NCBI GenBank assembly: GCA_002424625.1
Contig: DIKR01000114.1
Location: 1 to 24,205, forward strand
Direction of reading: 5' to 3'
Source: Desulfuromonadaceae bacterium UBA5613
GTDB lineage: Bacteria; Desulfobacterota; Desulfuromonadia; Desulfuromonadales; UBA2197
DNA length: 24,205 bases
Below, one piece after another: positions 7,513 through 14,950 of this stretch. A model generated the notes under the pieces. The model was not told the origin of the DNA and made no database searches. It saw only the letters and a list, made by a program, of their open reading frames with translations. Each line of letters opens with the position of its first letter. The stretch's first letter is position 1. Position numbers and translations under genes: made by a program.

Positions 7513-7611
7513 CTATCGTGCCTGACGCCCCAGTGTTTTGGCCGCGGCGATGAAATCGTCAAAGACTTCCCCTTCGCTGCGAATGCCGATCTGAATCTGC
7601 TTGGCTTTCAT
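7513..7611 (-). pseudogene. Truncated ORF resembling the N-terminus of a small DNA-binding regulator/antitoxin
   Basis: A 32-codon frame with an AGGGG Shine-Dalgarno, starting MKAKQIQIGIRSEGEVFDDF and ending at a TAG that abuts the long hairpin. The opening resembles the start of COG4190-type predicted regulators, which are about 100 or more residues long and carry a winged helix further on; that part is absent here. This match is from memory and short, so it could also be a random small ORF. If real, it is a relic cut off where the palindrome begins. Confidence 0.4.
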
Positions 7612-7636
7612 AACAGCCGTCCCCTTTTAAAGACAA

Positions 7637-7670
7637 AACCGCCCGGACAGCTCTTGCCGTCGGGCGGGTT
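7637..7670 (-). terminator. Likely terminator of the nfeD-slipin-flavodoxin operon
   Basis: On the minus strand a GC-rich stem (cgggcgggtt at 7661-7670 pairing with aaccgcccg at 7637-7645, one bulged G) is followed by TTTTGTCTTT. It lies about 125 nt after the flavodoxin stop codon. Because the truncated ORF starts shortly after it, an attenuator role is an alternative. Confidence 0.55.
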
Positions 7671-7793
7671 GATGCGTTGATCACTGATTTTGTCCGGTTG
7701 CTGCTCATGTCCCACGCTCCCAAACCATTAAAAAAATAATGGACGGAGACTAACATGACCTCACGGCGGCAACAAGAAGATTATCCTGCACGA

Positions 7794-8453
7794 CTAAGCT
7801 GTTATCGTCTCTGCCCCTGCCAGCCGTTGCCCCAACTCAAAGGCCCTGCGACATTCCAAAGGTAACACCTCTTTACGGCGATTGGCTTTGTGAACGGGGT
7901 CGAAGCTTTCGATCACCACCTTCGAATAATCGTCCACCTGACAGGTGTCAAAGGCACAGAGCGACTCGGCAGAGCCAAGGAGCAGCTGCATATAGCGCTC
8001 ATTGGTCTGGAAGATCTGTTCGTAGCCAAACTCCTTGTTCCGCTCTTCCGGCACATTCATGGTGTAGATGAGACCGGTCTTGATTTTTTTAGGGAATAAC
8101 GTTCCGTAAGGGACTGTGTAAGTGAGATACGGAAAGAGCAGGCGCTCGAGAAAGCTGCGGGTTTCACCGGTCACTGTACCGAAGTAGATCGGCGAACCGA
8201 TGACAAGGGCATCGGCAGCAGCAATCTTTTCCAGTACTGGTGCCAGGTCATCGCGTAGGACGCATTTTCCGTAACTTTTACCTCCGCGTGTTTTGCAGGC
8301 AAAGCAGCTGATACAACCCTTAAAGTCCAGATCGTAAAGATGAAACAGTTCCGTTGTCGCCCCTAGCGATACTGCTCCTTCCAGGGTTTTGGTCACGAGT
8401 GTGGCTGTGTTCCATTGCTTTCGTGGACTGCCGTTGATTCCGATAACGTTCAT
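7794..8453 (-). CDS. Flavodoxin-family / NADPH-dependent FMN reductase-like protein
   Basis: 219-residue cytosolic protein. The N-terminus MNVIGINGSPRKQWNTATLV is the flavodoxin-like FMN phosphate-binding loop (GSPR), and GSPIYFGTVTG near residues 86-96 is the second flavin-contacting loop. A cysteine cluster CISCFACK...C (Cys47, Cys50, Cys53, Cys64) resembles the compact motif of iron-sulfur flavoproteins, though the last spacing is 10 residues, so a [4Fe-4S] cluster is only possible. The substrate is unknown; relatives move electrons between NAD(P)H, flavin and quinones or Fe-S proteins. An AGGAGA ribosome-binding site precedes the ATG. It lies 36 nt after the slipin gene, suggesting cotranscription. 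A deleted copy of this gene lies at 2072-2188. Confidence 0.88.
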   Translation of the reverse strand: MNVIGINGSPRKQWNTATLVTKTLEGAVSLGATTELFHLYDLDFKGCISCFACKTRGGKSYGKCVLRDDLAPVLEKIAAADALVIGSPIYFGTVTGETRSFLERLLFPYLTYTVPYGTLFPKKIKTGLIYTMNVPEERNKEFGYEQIFQTNERYMQLLLGSAESLCAFDTCQVDDYSKVVIESFDPVHKANRRKEVLPLECRRAFELGQRLAGAETITA

Positions 8454-8489
8454 CTGTCTTTCTCCTCTTAATTTCCCGGCCTTCCGGAC

Positions 8490-9254
8490 TTACTTCTCAC
8501 GCTTTTCCAGAAACATACTGATCAGATCGATAGGGACAGGGAAGATCGTTGTTGAGTTCTTCTCGGCGGAAATCTCGGTCAAGGTCTGCAGATAGCGGAG
8601 CTGCAGGGAGATTGGCTCGACTGCCAGGATCCGGGCGGCTTCGGCGAGCTTGACCGAGGCCTGCAACTCTCCTTCGGCGTGAATAACCTTGGCGCGCCGC
8701 TCGCGCTCTGCCTCGGCCTGCTTGGCGATGGCCCGCTGCATTTCTTGCGGCAGGTCGATATTCTTGACCTCGACATTGGCGACCTTGACCCCCCACGGCC
8801 CGGTATGACGGTCAAGGATCTCCTGCAGCTGCTGATTAATCTTCTCCCGATTGGAGAGGAGTTCGTCGAGATCGACCTGGCCAAGGACACTGCGCAGGGT
8901 CGTCTGTGAAAGCTGGCTGGTGGCGTAAAGGTAATCTTCCACTTCGATAATCGCCTTATCCGGCGCGATGACCCGGAAGTAGATGACCGCCGAGACCTTG
9001 ACTGTAACGTTGTCATGGGTAATCACATCCTGCGGCGGCACTTCGAAAGCAACCGTGCGCAGACTCACCCGCACCAGGCGGTCGACGCCGGGGATGATGA
9101 AGAAAAGTCCCGGCCCCCGCACCCCCACCATCCGCCCGAGGCGGAAGAGGACGCCGCGCTCGTACTCGGGAAGGATGCGCACCGCACTGGCAACAAACAT
9201 GACAACAAGGACAACCGGAAAGATCAGCGGCAGAAAATTGATCAGTTCGAACAT
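8490..9254 (-). CDS. Slipin (stomatin/prohibitin, SPFH-domain membrane protein)
   Basis: 254-residue membrane-anchored SPFH protein. It has an N-terminal hydrophobic segment (LINFLPLIFPVVLVVMFVAS), then the SPFH domain beginning RILPEYERGVLFRLGR, with PGLFFIIPGVDRL and VRVSLRTVAFEVPPQDVITH. A helical, charged stretch follows (AEAERERRAKVIHAEGELQA), with a C-terminal hydrophobic patch. Such proteins oligomerise at the inner membrane. The ATG at 9254 is chosen for the GGAGG 6 nt upstream; an in-frame extension to 9302 lacks this. It follows nfeD on the same strand by 83 nt. NfeD-class proteases are known to pair genetically with stomatins and to cleave them at the C-terminal hydrophobic region, so a membrane-quality role is likely. 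Confidence 0.95.
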   Translation of the reverse strand: MFELINFLPLIFPVVLVVMFVASAVRILPEYERGVLFRLGRMVGVRGPGLFFIIPGVDRLVRVSLRTVAFEVPPQDVITHDNVTVKVSAVIYFRVIAPDKAIIEVEDYLYATSQLSQTTLRSVLGQVDLDELLSNREKINQQLQEILDRHTGPWGVKVANVEVKNIDLPQEMQRAIAKQAEAERERRAKVIHAEGELQASVKLAEAARILAVEPISLQLRYLQTLTEISAEKNSTTIFPVPIDLISMFLEKREK

Positions 9255-9282
9255 GATAAACCTCCAATGATATGTCGGGGAG

Positions 9283-9341
9283 AATCTTGTATTCGCCCTC
9301 AATTCGCTTCAAAGCGGGCGATCACAAGGATCGCCCCCTAC
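9283..9341. repeat. Dispersed REP-like palindromic repeat, copy 1
   Basis: Contains gggcgatcacaaggatcgcc (9316-9335), a palindrome-like core followed by ccccta, and an outer segment cttgtattcgccct (9286-9299). The same two blocks recur in opposite orientation at 18867-18912. The repeat overlaps the nfeD stop codon (9338-9340), so its conserved TAG ends that gene. It fills the nfeD-slipin gap. Confidence 0.75.
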
Positions 9342-10612
9342 GAAATCTTGCGCACCTTGAGCTGCATCCCTTCCACCGCCTCGATCATCACCCGGTCACC
9401 GGCGGCAATCGCCGCGTCACTGTGCGCATCCCAGTATTCGCCGTGGATAAAGACCTTGCCCTCCGGGTCGATGGAGCTCAGCGCCGTCCCTTCTTCGCCG
9501 ATCAACCCTTCCCGGCCGGTGGTCTGCGGTCGGCGCTGGGCGGTCACAGCCTTCCTGACGATCAGGACAAAGAACCCGGCCGCGACCAGCACCGTCATCA
9601 GGATCACCTTCCAGGAAAGGCGCAGCCAGGGCTCCGGCGAATCGAAGAGGAGCAGCGATCCCAGTACCATGGCGACCAAACCGCCGACGGTCAGCATGCC
9701 GTAAGAAACGACGTTAATCTCGGCAATCAAGAGAACCAGGGCAAGGAGAATGAGTAATACTCCGGCATAGTTGACCGGTAGAGTCTGAAAGGCAAAGAGG
9801 GCGAGGAGGAGGGAGATGGTGCCGATCACCCCCGGCAGGATGACGCCGGGATTGGAGAGCTCGAAGAAGATGCCGAGCATGCCGAGCATCATCAGCACAT
9901 AAGCGACATTCGGATTGCTGATCGCATTGCGAATCCGCTCCACTTTCGTCATCTCCGCCGCCGTCACTTGCGCGCCCTGCAGTTGCAAAACGAGTTCGCG
10001 CCCCCCCTTGAGCAGCGTCCGTCCCTCCAGTTGCTGCAGGAGATCAGCCCGATCCCGCGCGATCAGATCGATCACCTTCCCTTCCAGGGCCTTATCCGCG
10101 CTGAGGGAGAGGCTGTCACGCACCATCTGACGCGCCAACGTTGCATCCCGGCCGCGCTGGCGGCTAATCGACTCGACATAAGCCTCGGCGTCGTTGACCA
10201 TCTTCGCCTCCATGGTCGAGTCGACCTTTTCGCCAAGGGTCACGGGATGAGCCGCGCCGATGTTGGTTCCAGGAGCCATGGCACAAACATCCGCGGACAG
10301 ACAGATGATCGCCCCGGCCGAAGCGGCGCGGGCACCGGATGGGGCGACATAAACGACCACCACCGCCGGACTGGCGAAGATCTCCTTGACGATCTCGCGC
10401 ATCGCCGTGTCGAGACCGCCGGGGGTATCGAGCTCAATCAGGACAAGAGTTTCAGCCTGCCGGGCCGCTTCATCGAGGTTGCGCTGAAGGAAACGGGCGG
10501 TCACCGGCGTAATCGGATCCTGAAGGTCGACCACCCGAATCGTCGCCGGCTCGGCAAAAGCGAGGGCGCTCCAAAGGAGCAAGGTTAGAATAATCAAGAG
10601 ACGCAGGCGCAT
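9338..10612 (-). CDS. nfeD: NfeD-family membrane serine protease (ClpP class)
   Basis: 424 residues, the long NfeD form. A signal peptide (LLIILTLLLWSALAFA) leads to a ClpP/SppA-like domain with LDTPGGLD (about 62-68), APSGARAASAG with probable nucleophile Ser98, and EAKMVNDAEAY with probable general base Lys137. This is the Ser-Lys dyad known from the archaeal 1510-N family. Four to five hydrophobic helices follow (about 235-365), then a C-terminal OB-fold domain (EGLIGEEGTALSSIDPEGKV). The protease domain should face the periplasm. It is the first gene of a likely operon with slipin (83 nt) and a flavodoxin. The TAG stop lies inside an intergenic palindromic repeat, so the last residues may have been fixed by its insertion. 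Confidence 0.94.
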   Translation of the reverse strand: MRLRLLIILTLLLWSALAFAEPATIRVVDLQDPITPVTARFLQRNLDEAARQAETLVLIELDTPGGLDTAMREIVKEIFASPAVVVVYVAPSGARAASAGAIICLSADVCAMAPGTNIGAAHPVTLGEKVDSTMEAKMVNDAEAYVESISRQRGRDATLARQMVRDSLSLSADKALEGKVIDLIARDRADLLQQLEGRTLLKGGRELVLQLQGAQVTAAEMTKVERIRNAISNPNVAYVLMMLGMLGIFFELSNPGVILPGVIGTISLLLALFAFQTLPVNYAGVLLILLALVLLIAEINVVSYGMLTVGGLVAMVLGSLLLFDSPEPWLRLSWKVILMTVLVAAGFFVLIVRKAVTAQRRPQTTGREGLIGEEGTALSSIDPEGKVFIHGEYWDAHSDAAIAAGDRVMIEAVEGMQLKVRKIS

Positions 10613-10678
10613 AAGACCTCCCCTTTTGCAAACAGATTCAAGTATACCTGCTTCCCGCGATTTGGGAAAAGTTAAAAG

Positions 10679-10722
10679 GACGCCTTCCCCCTCCCCGGGT
10701 TGAGGGTGCCCGAGGGGGCGTC
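10679..10722 (-). terminator. Intrinsic terminator of the DUF72 gene
   Basis: gacgcc plus ccctc on the left arm pairs with gagggggcgtc (10712-10722), with a small bulge. On the minus strand the stem is followed by CCTTTTAACTTTT. It lies about 30 nt after the stop of the gene at 10753. Confidence 0.6.
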
Positions 10723-10752
10723 GCCGCGCACCGGTCTGTCAGATTCGTGGGG

Positions 10753-11469
10753 TCAAAGTGTGTGTCCACTTGCTGCAGCCAATGCCAGAAACCGCTGCGC
10801 CAACTCCGGCCCTTTGGCCTCGTCCTCGTGCTTGAAAAAAACGAAGACCTGCTCCCAGTTTTGCGCCAGGATACGCTCCAGCCATTGCGCCAGATCGGCT
10901 TCAGTGTAATCAGCACGGCGCAGGCGCAAATAACCCCAGGAGGCGGTGCTGTGAATCTCCTTTGCCGGCTTCTCGTCGCTGTCGGCAATGCAGAGGCTGT
11001 GTCCCTTGGCACGGAGGAGATCGAGTATCTCTTTTTTGAACCAGCTCTTGCTGCGGAACTCAAAGGCGCAGGGCGTGTTGTCGGGAATCAAGGCAAGGAA
11101 CGCTTCCAGGACCTCGGGTTTGGCGCGAAAACTTCCGGGGAGCTGAAAAAGAGGCGGTCCCGTCTTCTTGCCCAGGAGCGACAGCGTGCGGAAGAAGTAT
11201 TTGGCCTCCTCGTCGACATGCCGCAACAGCTTGAGGTGAGTGATGATCTGCGGAGCTTTGAGCGAAAAGGTAAAATTATCGCGGACCTGTTCCGCCCAGT
11301 CGGTGAGACCCGCCACCGTCGGCATGTGATAAAAGGTATAATTGATCTCCACCGCGTTAAGGCGCTCACTGTAGAAATGCAGCATCTCATGTGGCGAAAT
11401 CTTTTCCGGATAGAAGCTCCCCTTCCACTCCTTGTAGCTATAGCCACTGGTCCCCACACGGATTTTCAT
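10753..11469 (-). CDS. DUF72 (YecE-like) family protein
   Basis: 238-residue cytosolic protein of the DUF72 family, a TIM-barrel-like fold with no agreed biochemical role. Family hallmarks: the start MKIRVGTSGYSYKEWKGSFY, the motif LNAVEINYTFYHMP, the segment FSLKAPQIITH, and CAFEFRSKSWF, with VFVFFKHEDEAKGP near the end. The ATG at 11469 is favoured because the family starts here and GGAG lies upstream; an extension to 11526 is unlikely. It is monocistronic, with a terminator about 30 nt downstream. It diverges from the radical SAM gene across a 250-nt intergenic region carrying a hairpin. Family call is secure, function unknown. Confidence 0.93.
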   Translation of the reverse strand: MKIRVGTSGYSYKEWKGSFYPEKISPHEMLHFYSERLNAVEINYTFYHMPTVAGLTDWAEQVRDNFTFSLKAPQIITHLKLLRHVDEEAKYFFRTLSLLGKKTGPPLFQLPGSFRAKPEVLEAFLALIPDNTPCAFEFRSKSWFKKEILDLLRAKGHSLCIADSDEKPAKEIHSTASWGYLRLRRADYTEADLAQWLERILAQNWEQVFVFFKHEDEAKGPELAQRFLALAAASGHTL

Positions 11470-11588
11470 CGTCCAACTCCTTTTTTCATCCCTCGCGCAC
11501 CACTTCACAGGCAGACTTGTCCTCACGCCGCCGCAGCAAAGAGGATAGCCTGCCAGGATTTTCTGTCAAGAAGTCGGCTTACTGATCC

Positions 11589-11618
11589 TGTCCGCCTGGT
11601 GCTGCAAGCAGGCGGACA
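11589..11618. promoter_or_regulatory. Perfect 10-bp inverted repeat in a divergent promoter region
   Basis: tgtccgcctg (11589-11598) and caggcggaca (11609-11618) are separated by 10 nt. It lies between the divergent DUF72 and radical SAM genes, upstream of the plus-strand promoter candidate. No T-run follows directly on either strand. It may be an operator or a weak terminator. Confidence 0.55.
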
Positions 11619-11639
11619 ATGATTTTCAAGATAAATAAT

Positions 11640-11668
11640 TTGACCAGTTATAGATGTTCGGTTACTTT
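11640..11668 (+). promoter_or_regulatory. Possible promoter of the radical SAM gene
   Basis: TTGACC (11640-11645), a 17-nt spacer, and TACTTT (11663-11668) as a weak -10. It lies 50 nt before the ATG at 11719. No strong Shine-Dalgarno precedes that ATG (only CCGGAG about 10 nt away). Confidence 0.4.
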
Positions 11669-11718
11669 CAAAGCAGATAAAAGCACGGCTATGGCTGAAT
11701 TTTACCGGAGTTTAACCA

Positions 11719-12603
11719 ATGATCCCCCGCTATGTTGAACCCCTCTTCCGCCCGCCGAGCGAAGCGCGCAGCCTGATCTTCCAGATCACCATCGGCTGCT
11801 CGCAAAACAGCTGCACCTTCTGCGGCATGTACAAAGGGAAACACTTCCGAATCCGGCCGGTGGCGGAGATTCTTGAAGAGATCAAGGGGATTCCCGAGAT
11901 CTACCGGCCCCGCATCGACCGGGTCTTCCTCGCCGACGGCGACGCGATTGTTTACCCCTTTGCCGGATTGGTGGAGATTCTCGACAGCCTGGCGGCCACC
12001 TTTCCCAACCTGACCCGCGTCGGCGCTTACGCCTCACCTGCCAGCCTGACGACCAAGAGCCTGGAAGAATTGACAATTTTACGGGGAAAGCGTCTGCGTA
12101 TCCTCTATTTTGGCCTCGAATCCGGGGAAGACGAAACCCTTCTCCAGATCAACAAGGGCTTCAGCGCCGAAATCATGGCGCAACAGGCCCTGAAGGCGCG
12201 GGCAGCAGGGATGAAACTCTCAGTGACGGCAATCCTCGGCCTTGCCGGACGCGGGCGCAGCCTCAGCCATGCCCGCGCCACCGCCGCCTGGGTGAATCAG
12301 GTCAATCCCGAATACTTCTCCCTCCTCACCCTCTTTCACCGCCACAACGACGACTTTGTCCGCACTCTGGAACAATGCACTCGTCGCGAGCTCCTCCTTG
12401 AAGCGCGGGAACTGCTCACCCATCTCCACCCGACTCGCACCATCCTCCGCTCCAACCATGTCTCCAACTTCCTCAACCTTTCCGGCAGTTACCCCAAGGA
12501 TCGCGAACGCCTGATCGCCGATGTCGATGCGGCAATGGACGCGGCAAAGTTGCGTCCCGGTTTCCTCGACAGCGTACCGGCTTATGCCGAAGAGTATTAC
12601 TGA
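11719..12603 (+). CDS. Radical SAM protein of unknown substrate
   Basis: 294-residue radical SAM enzyme. The cluster-binding cysteines are in GCSQNSCTFCGMYKG: Cys27, Cys32 and Cys35, spaced C-x4-C-x2-C rather than the classical C-x3-C-x2-C. I associate this spacing with a B12-independent family of small radical SAM proteins that start PRYVEPLFRPPSEA. Further elements: FLADGDAIVYP (after strand 2), YASPASL, LYFGLESGEDETL (the usual GxES-type SAM contact) and AILGLAGRG. No extra Fe-S cysteine cluster and no cobalamin domain are present. It is followed after 90 nt by the rhomboid gene on the same strand. The reaction cannot be assigned from sequence. Confidence 0.9.
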   Translation: MIPRYVEPLFRPPSEARSLIFQITIGCSQNSCTFCGMYKGKHFRIRPVAEILEEIKGIPEIYRPRIDRVFLADGDAIVYPFAGLVEILDSLAATFPNLTRVGAYASPASLTTKSLEELTILRGKRLRILYFGLESGEDETLLQINKGFSAEIMAQQALKARAAGMKLSVTAILGLAGRGRSLSHARATAAWVNQVNPEYFSLLTLFHRHNDDFVRTLEQCTRRELLLEARELLTHLHPTRTILRSNHVSNFLNLSGSYPKDRERLIADVDAAMDAAKLRPGFLDSVPAYAEEYY

Positions 12604-12693
12604 GAACGTCCACCAGCGCCCGGCTTCCTCTTCCTCGGCGGGAGAGGATATGCTAATCTTCCCGCGCTGATAATCTGACACGGAGAAACAACC

Positions 12694-13485
12694 TTGAATA
12701 TCAAAAAGTTCTTTGACGCAATCGGCCTGAACGGCACCCAATGGCAATGGCGCCTGATGCTTTGGGAAAAGAAGATAAAACAATCGTTCCGCACCCCGAC
12801 CCAGGCCGGCGGCCTGCCTTTTTACAAAGTGCTGATCGCTCTCAACCTGCTCAGCTTTGCCATTATGCTGCTGCAAGGAGGAATTGCCGGGCGCAACGTC
12901 TTTGCGATCCTCATCAACCCTGACACCAATCTCTTGATCTATTCCGGAGCGCAGTTCTGGCCCTTCGGTGATTGGTGGCGCGCCTTGACCTATGCCTTCA
13001 TGCATGGCGGCATCCTGCATCTCACCTTCAATATGATCGTCCTTTATCAGATCGGACCACTGATCGAGACTGAAATCGGCCGCTCGCGCTTCCTGATCCT
13101 GTACACCCTCACCGCCCTCACCGCCACCTTTGCCGACCTCCTCTGGCACCCGAATGTGCCGGTCGTCGGCGCCTCGGGGGCGCTCTTCGGATTGATCGGC
13201 TTTGCCATTGCCTGGTACCACCGCCTCGGCGGTTTTCAGGCCTTGGAACTGCGCAATTTCATGATCAAATGGGCAGCCTTCGCCTTTATTTTCGGCCTCC
13301 TGGTCGGCGCTGATAACGCTGCCCACCTCGGCGGCGCGATCGGCGGCGGCATTATCGGCTTGATCCTGCCGAATAACTCCTGGACCCGGCGCAAGACCGA
13401 CAAGATCTGCACGATTCTCGCCTGGGGCTGCGCTCTGTTCATCGTCGCTGCCTTTGCTGGGCTGGCGCTTTCTTGGTTGCAGTAA
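12694..13485 (+). CDS. Rhomboid-family intramembrane serine protease
   Basis: 263-residue inner-membrane protein with about 45 cytosolic residues and then six hydrophobic segments. Rhomboid marks: FMHGGILHLTFNM (His104, His109, Asn113), GASGALFG with nucleophile Ser161, and NAAHLGGAIGG with the catalytic His211. It should cleave transmembrane helices of unknown substrates. The start is TTG at 12694, supported by GGAGA 8 nt upstream; no suitable ATG is near. It follows the radical SAM gene by 90 nt. The 130-nt region after it carries a nested palindromic repeat, which may end the transcript. Confidence 0.93.
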   Translation: MNIKKFFDAIGLNGTQWQWRLMLWEKKIKQSFRTPTQAGGLPFYKVLIALNLLSFAIMLLQGGIAGRNVFAILINPDTNLLIYSGAQFWPFGDWWRALTYAFMHGGILHLTFNMIVLYQIGPLIETEIGRSRFLILYTLTALTATFADLLWHPNVPVVGASGALFGLIGFAIAWYHRLGGFQALELRNFMIKWAAFAFIFGLLVGADNAAHLGGAIGGGIIGLILPNNSWTRRKTDKICTILAWGCALFIVAAFAGLALSWLQ

Positions 13486-13490
13486 GAGCG

Positions 13491-13591
13491 ACCACCCCCC
13501 TACCCCCTCCTTAAATAAGGAGGGGGATATAAGCTTTAAGCTCCCCTCCTTTGTTAAGGAGGACCCGCGGGCCTAAAGGGCTGGGGGTGGT
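13491..13591. repeat. Nested palindromic intergenic repeat (MITE/REP-like)
   Basis: Outer arms accaccccc (13491-13499) and gggggtggt (13583-13591) enclose two hairpins. The first is a perfect 11-bp stem, cccccctccttaa-type (13503-13513 with 13516-13526). The second pairs cctcctt (13545-13551) with aaggagg (13556-13562). The layout of three stacked palindromes in about 100 bp is typical of small non-coding repeats that insert between genes. I recognise the general pattern but cannot name a family. Confidence 0.75.
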
Positions 13592-13615
13592 GAGATTTCA
13601 GCCTGAAAGGTTTAT

Positions 13616-14104
13616 ATGGCCAAAGAAAAATTTCCCGTCACCGCTGCGATCCGGGCTCTGCGCGAGGGGAAGATCCTGTTTACCGAGCATCTCTACCCCT
13701 ACGAAGAGAAGGGCGGCACTGCGACCTCTTCCCGTGAACTTGGCGTTGACGAGCACTGCATCATCAAAACCCTGATCATGGAAGATGACAAAAAAGAGCC
13801 GTTGATCATCCTGATGCACGGCGATTGTCAGGTCTCGACCAAGGAACTCGCCCGCCAGATCGGCGCCCGCAGCGTTGTCCCTTCTTCCCCGGAAGCGGCC
13901 AGCCGCCACACCGGCTATCTGGTCGGTGGCACTTCTCCCTTCGGTACGAAACGACCTTTGCCGGTCTATATCGAATCCTCGATCCTCGACCTCGACAAAA
14001 TCTATATCAACGGCGGCAAACGCGGCTTCCTCGTCGACCTGGCACCACCGGACCTGGTCAAACTCCTCAAACCGACACCGGTAAGAGTAGCGATCAACGG
14101 ATAA
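13616..14104 (+). CDS. ybaK: YbaK/ProX-type aminoacyl-tRNA deacylase
   Basis: 162 residues, the usual length of the YbaK/EbsC family, which hydrolyses mischarged aminoacyl-tRNA, typically Cys-tRNA(Pro). Conserved features: IIKTLIM with the family Lys51, the segment STKELARQIGARSV, and the glycine loop YLVGGTSPFGTK (about 101-112), followed by VYIESSILDLDKIYINGGKRGF. GAAAGG lies about 5 nt before the ATG. The next gene, a sirtuin, begins 13 nt after its stop, so the two are probably cotranscribed. Substrate specificity is inferred from the family, not shown. Confidence 0.92.
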   Translation: MAKEKFPVTAAIRALREGKILFTEHLYPYEEKGGTATSSRELGVDEHCIIKTLIMEDDKKEPLIILMHGDCQVSTKELARQIGARSVVPSSPEAASRHTGYLVGGTSPFGTKRPLPVYIESSILDLDKIYINGGKRGFLVDLAPPDLVKLLKPTPVRVAING

Positions 14105-14117
14105 TCGGGAGGTTTCA

Positions 14118-14948
14118 ATGCCCCTGACAACAACCCTGCATACCGCTGCTGCCGCCATTCGCTCCGCTGAAACGCTGATCATCACTGCCGGCGCCGGCAT
14201 GGGGGTCGATTCCGGTCTCCCGGATTTCCGCGGCAATGAAGGCTTCTGGAACGCGTATCCACCCTACCGTCAGCTCGGCCTCTCCTTTATCGAAACTGCC
14301 AATCCTGCCCACTTTCAACGCGATCCCGCCTTTGCCTGGGGCTTTTACGGCCACCGCACCAACCTTTATCGTGACACCGTCCCCAATCCCGGTTTCACTA
14401 TCCTCCGCAACTGGATCAAACACTTTCAGCTGGCCCCCTTTGTTGTCACCTCCAATGTCGATGGACAGTTTCAAAAGGCCGGTTTTGCTGAAGAGGAGAT
14501 CCTTGAAGTCCACGGTTCCATTCATCACCTGCAATGCCTGCGGCCCTGCTGCTCCGCCATCTGGCCCAACGAGGAAGAGATCGATATCGACCTCCGGACC
14601 ATGCGCGCCCGGCATCTCCCCGCCTGCCCGCACTGCCACGGAGTGGCACGGCCGAATATCCTCATGTTCGGCGACTTCTCCTGGCTCGACGACCGCTGTC
14701 GCCAGCAGGAAGAACGCTTCCAAACCTTTCTTCGCCGGCAACAGGGCCAACGCATTGTCGTCATCGAGATCGGTGCCGGCACCGCTATCCCGACCATCCG
14801 CGCCACCTCGGAACGAATCGGTCGGGCGCAGCCGGCGACTGTCATCCGCATCAACCTGCACGAAGCCGGGATCGCACCTCCCCATCTCGCCCTCCCCTGC
14901 AGCGGTCTGGCCGGCTTGACCGCGCTCGACTCTCTCCTCAGTTCATAA
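14118..14948 (+). CDS. Sir2-family NAD-dependent deacetylase/deacylase (variant sirtuin)
   Basis: 276-residue sirtuin. NAD-binding motif GAGMGVDSGLPDFRG (25-39), where most sirtuins have GAGxSxxSGIPDFR. TSNVDGQFQKAG (111-122) stands for the usual TQNIDxLHxxAG and keeps Asn113 and Asp115. Catalytic His132 lies in EVHGS. Cys140 with Cys144/145 and Cys170 with Cys173 can form the zinc site. PNILMFGD follows, and the usual GTS appears as GAG in IEIGAGTAIP. The catalytic core is therefore present with several variant positions. GGGAGG precedes the ATG. It lies in one unit with the YbaK-type deacylase and ends at a bidirectional terminator. Whether it removes acetyl or other acyl groups, or acts in ADP-ribose chemistry, cannot be told. 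Confidence 0.9.
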   Translation: MPLTTTLHTAAAAIRSAETLIITAGAGMGVDSGLPDFRGNEGFWNAYPPYRQLGLSFIETANPAHFQRDPAFAWGFYGHRTNLYRDTVPNPGFTILRNWIKHFQLAPFVVTSNVDGQFQKAGFAEEEILEVHGSIHHLQCLRPCCSAIWPNEEEIDIDLRTMRARHLPACPHCHGVARPNILMFGDFSWLDDRCRQQEERFQTFLRRQQGQRIVVIEIGAGTAIPTIRATSERIGRAQPATVIRINLHEAGIAPPHLALPCSGLAGLTALDSLLSS

Positions 14949-14950
14949 AA

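Noticed and set aside
12220..13326. 368-residue minus-strand open frame
   Set aside because: It is antisense to the radical SAM and rhomboid genes, both with clear family motifs; the composition is that of a shadow frame.
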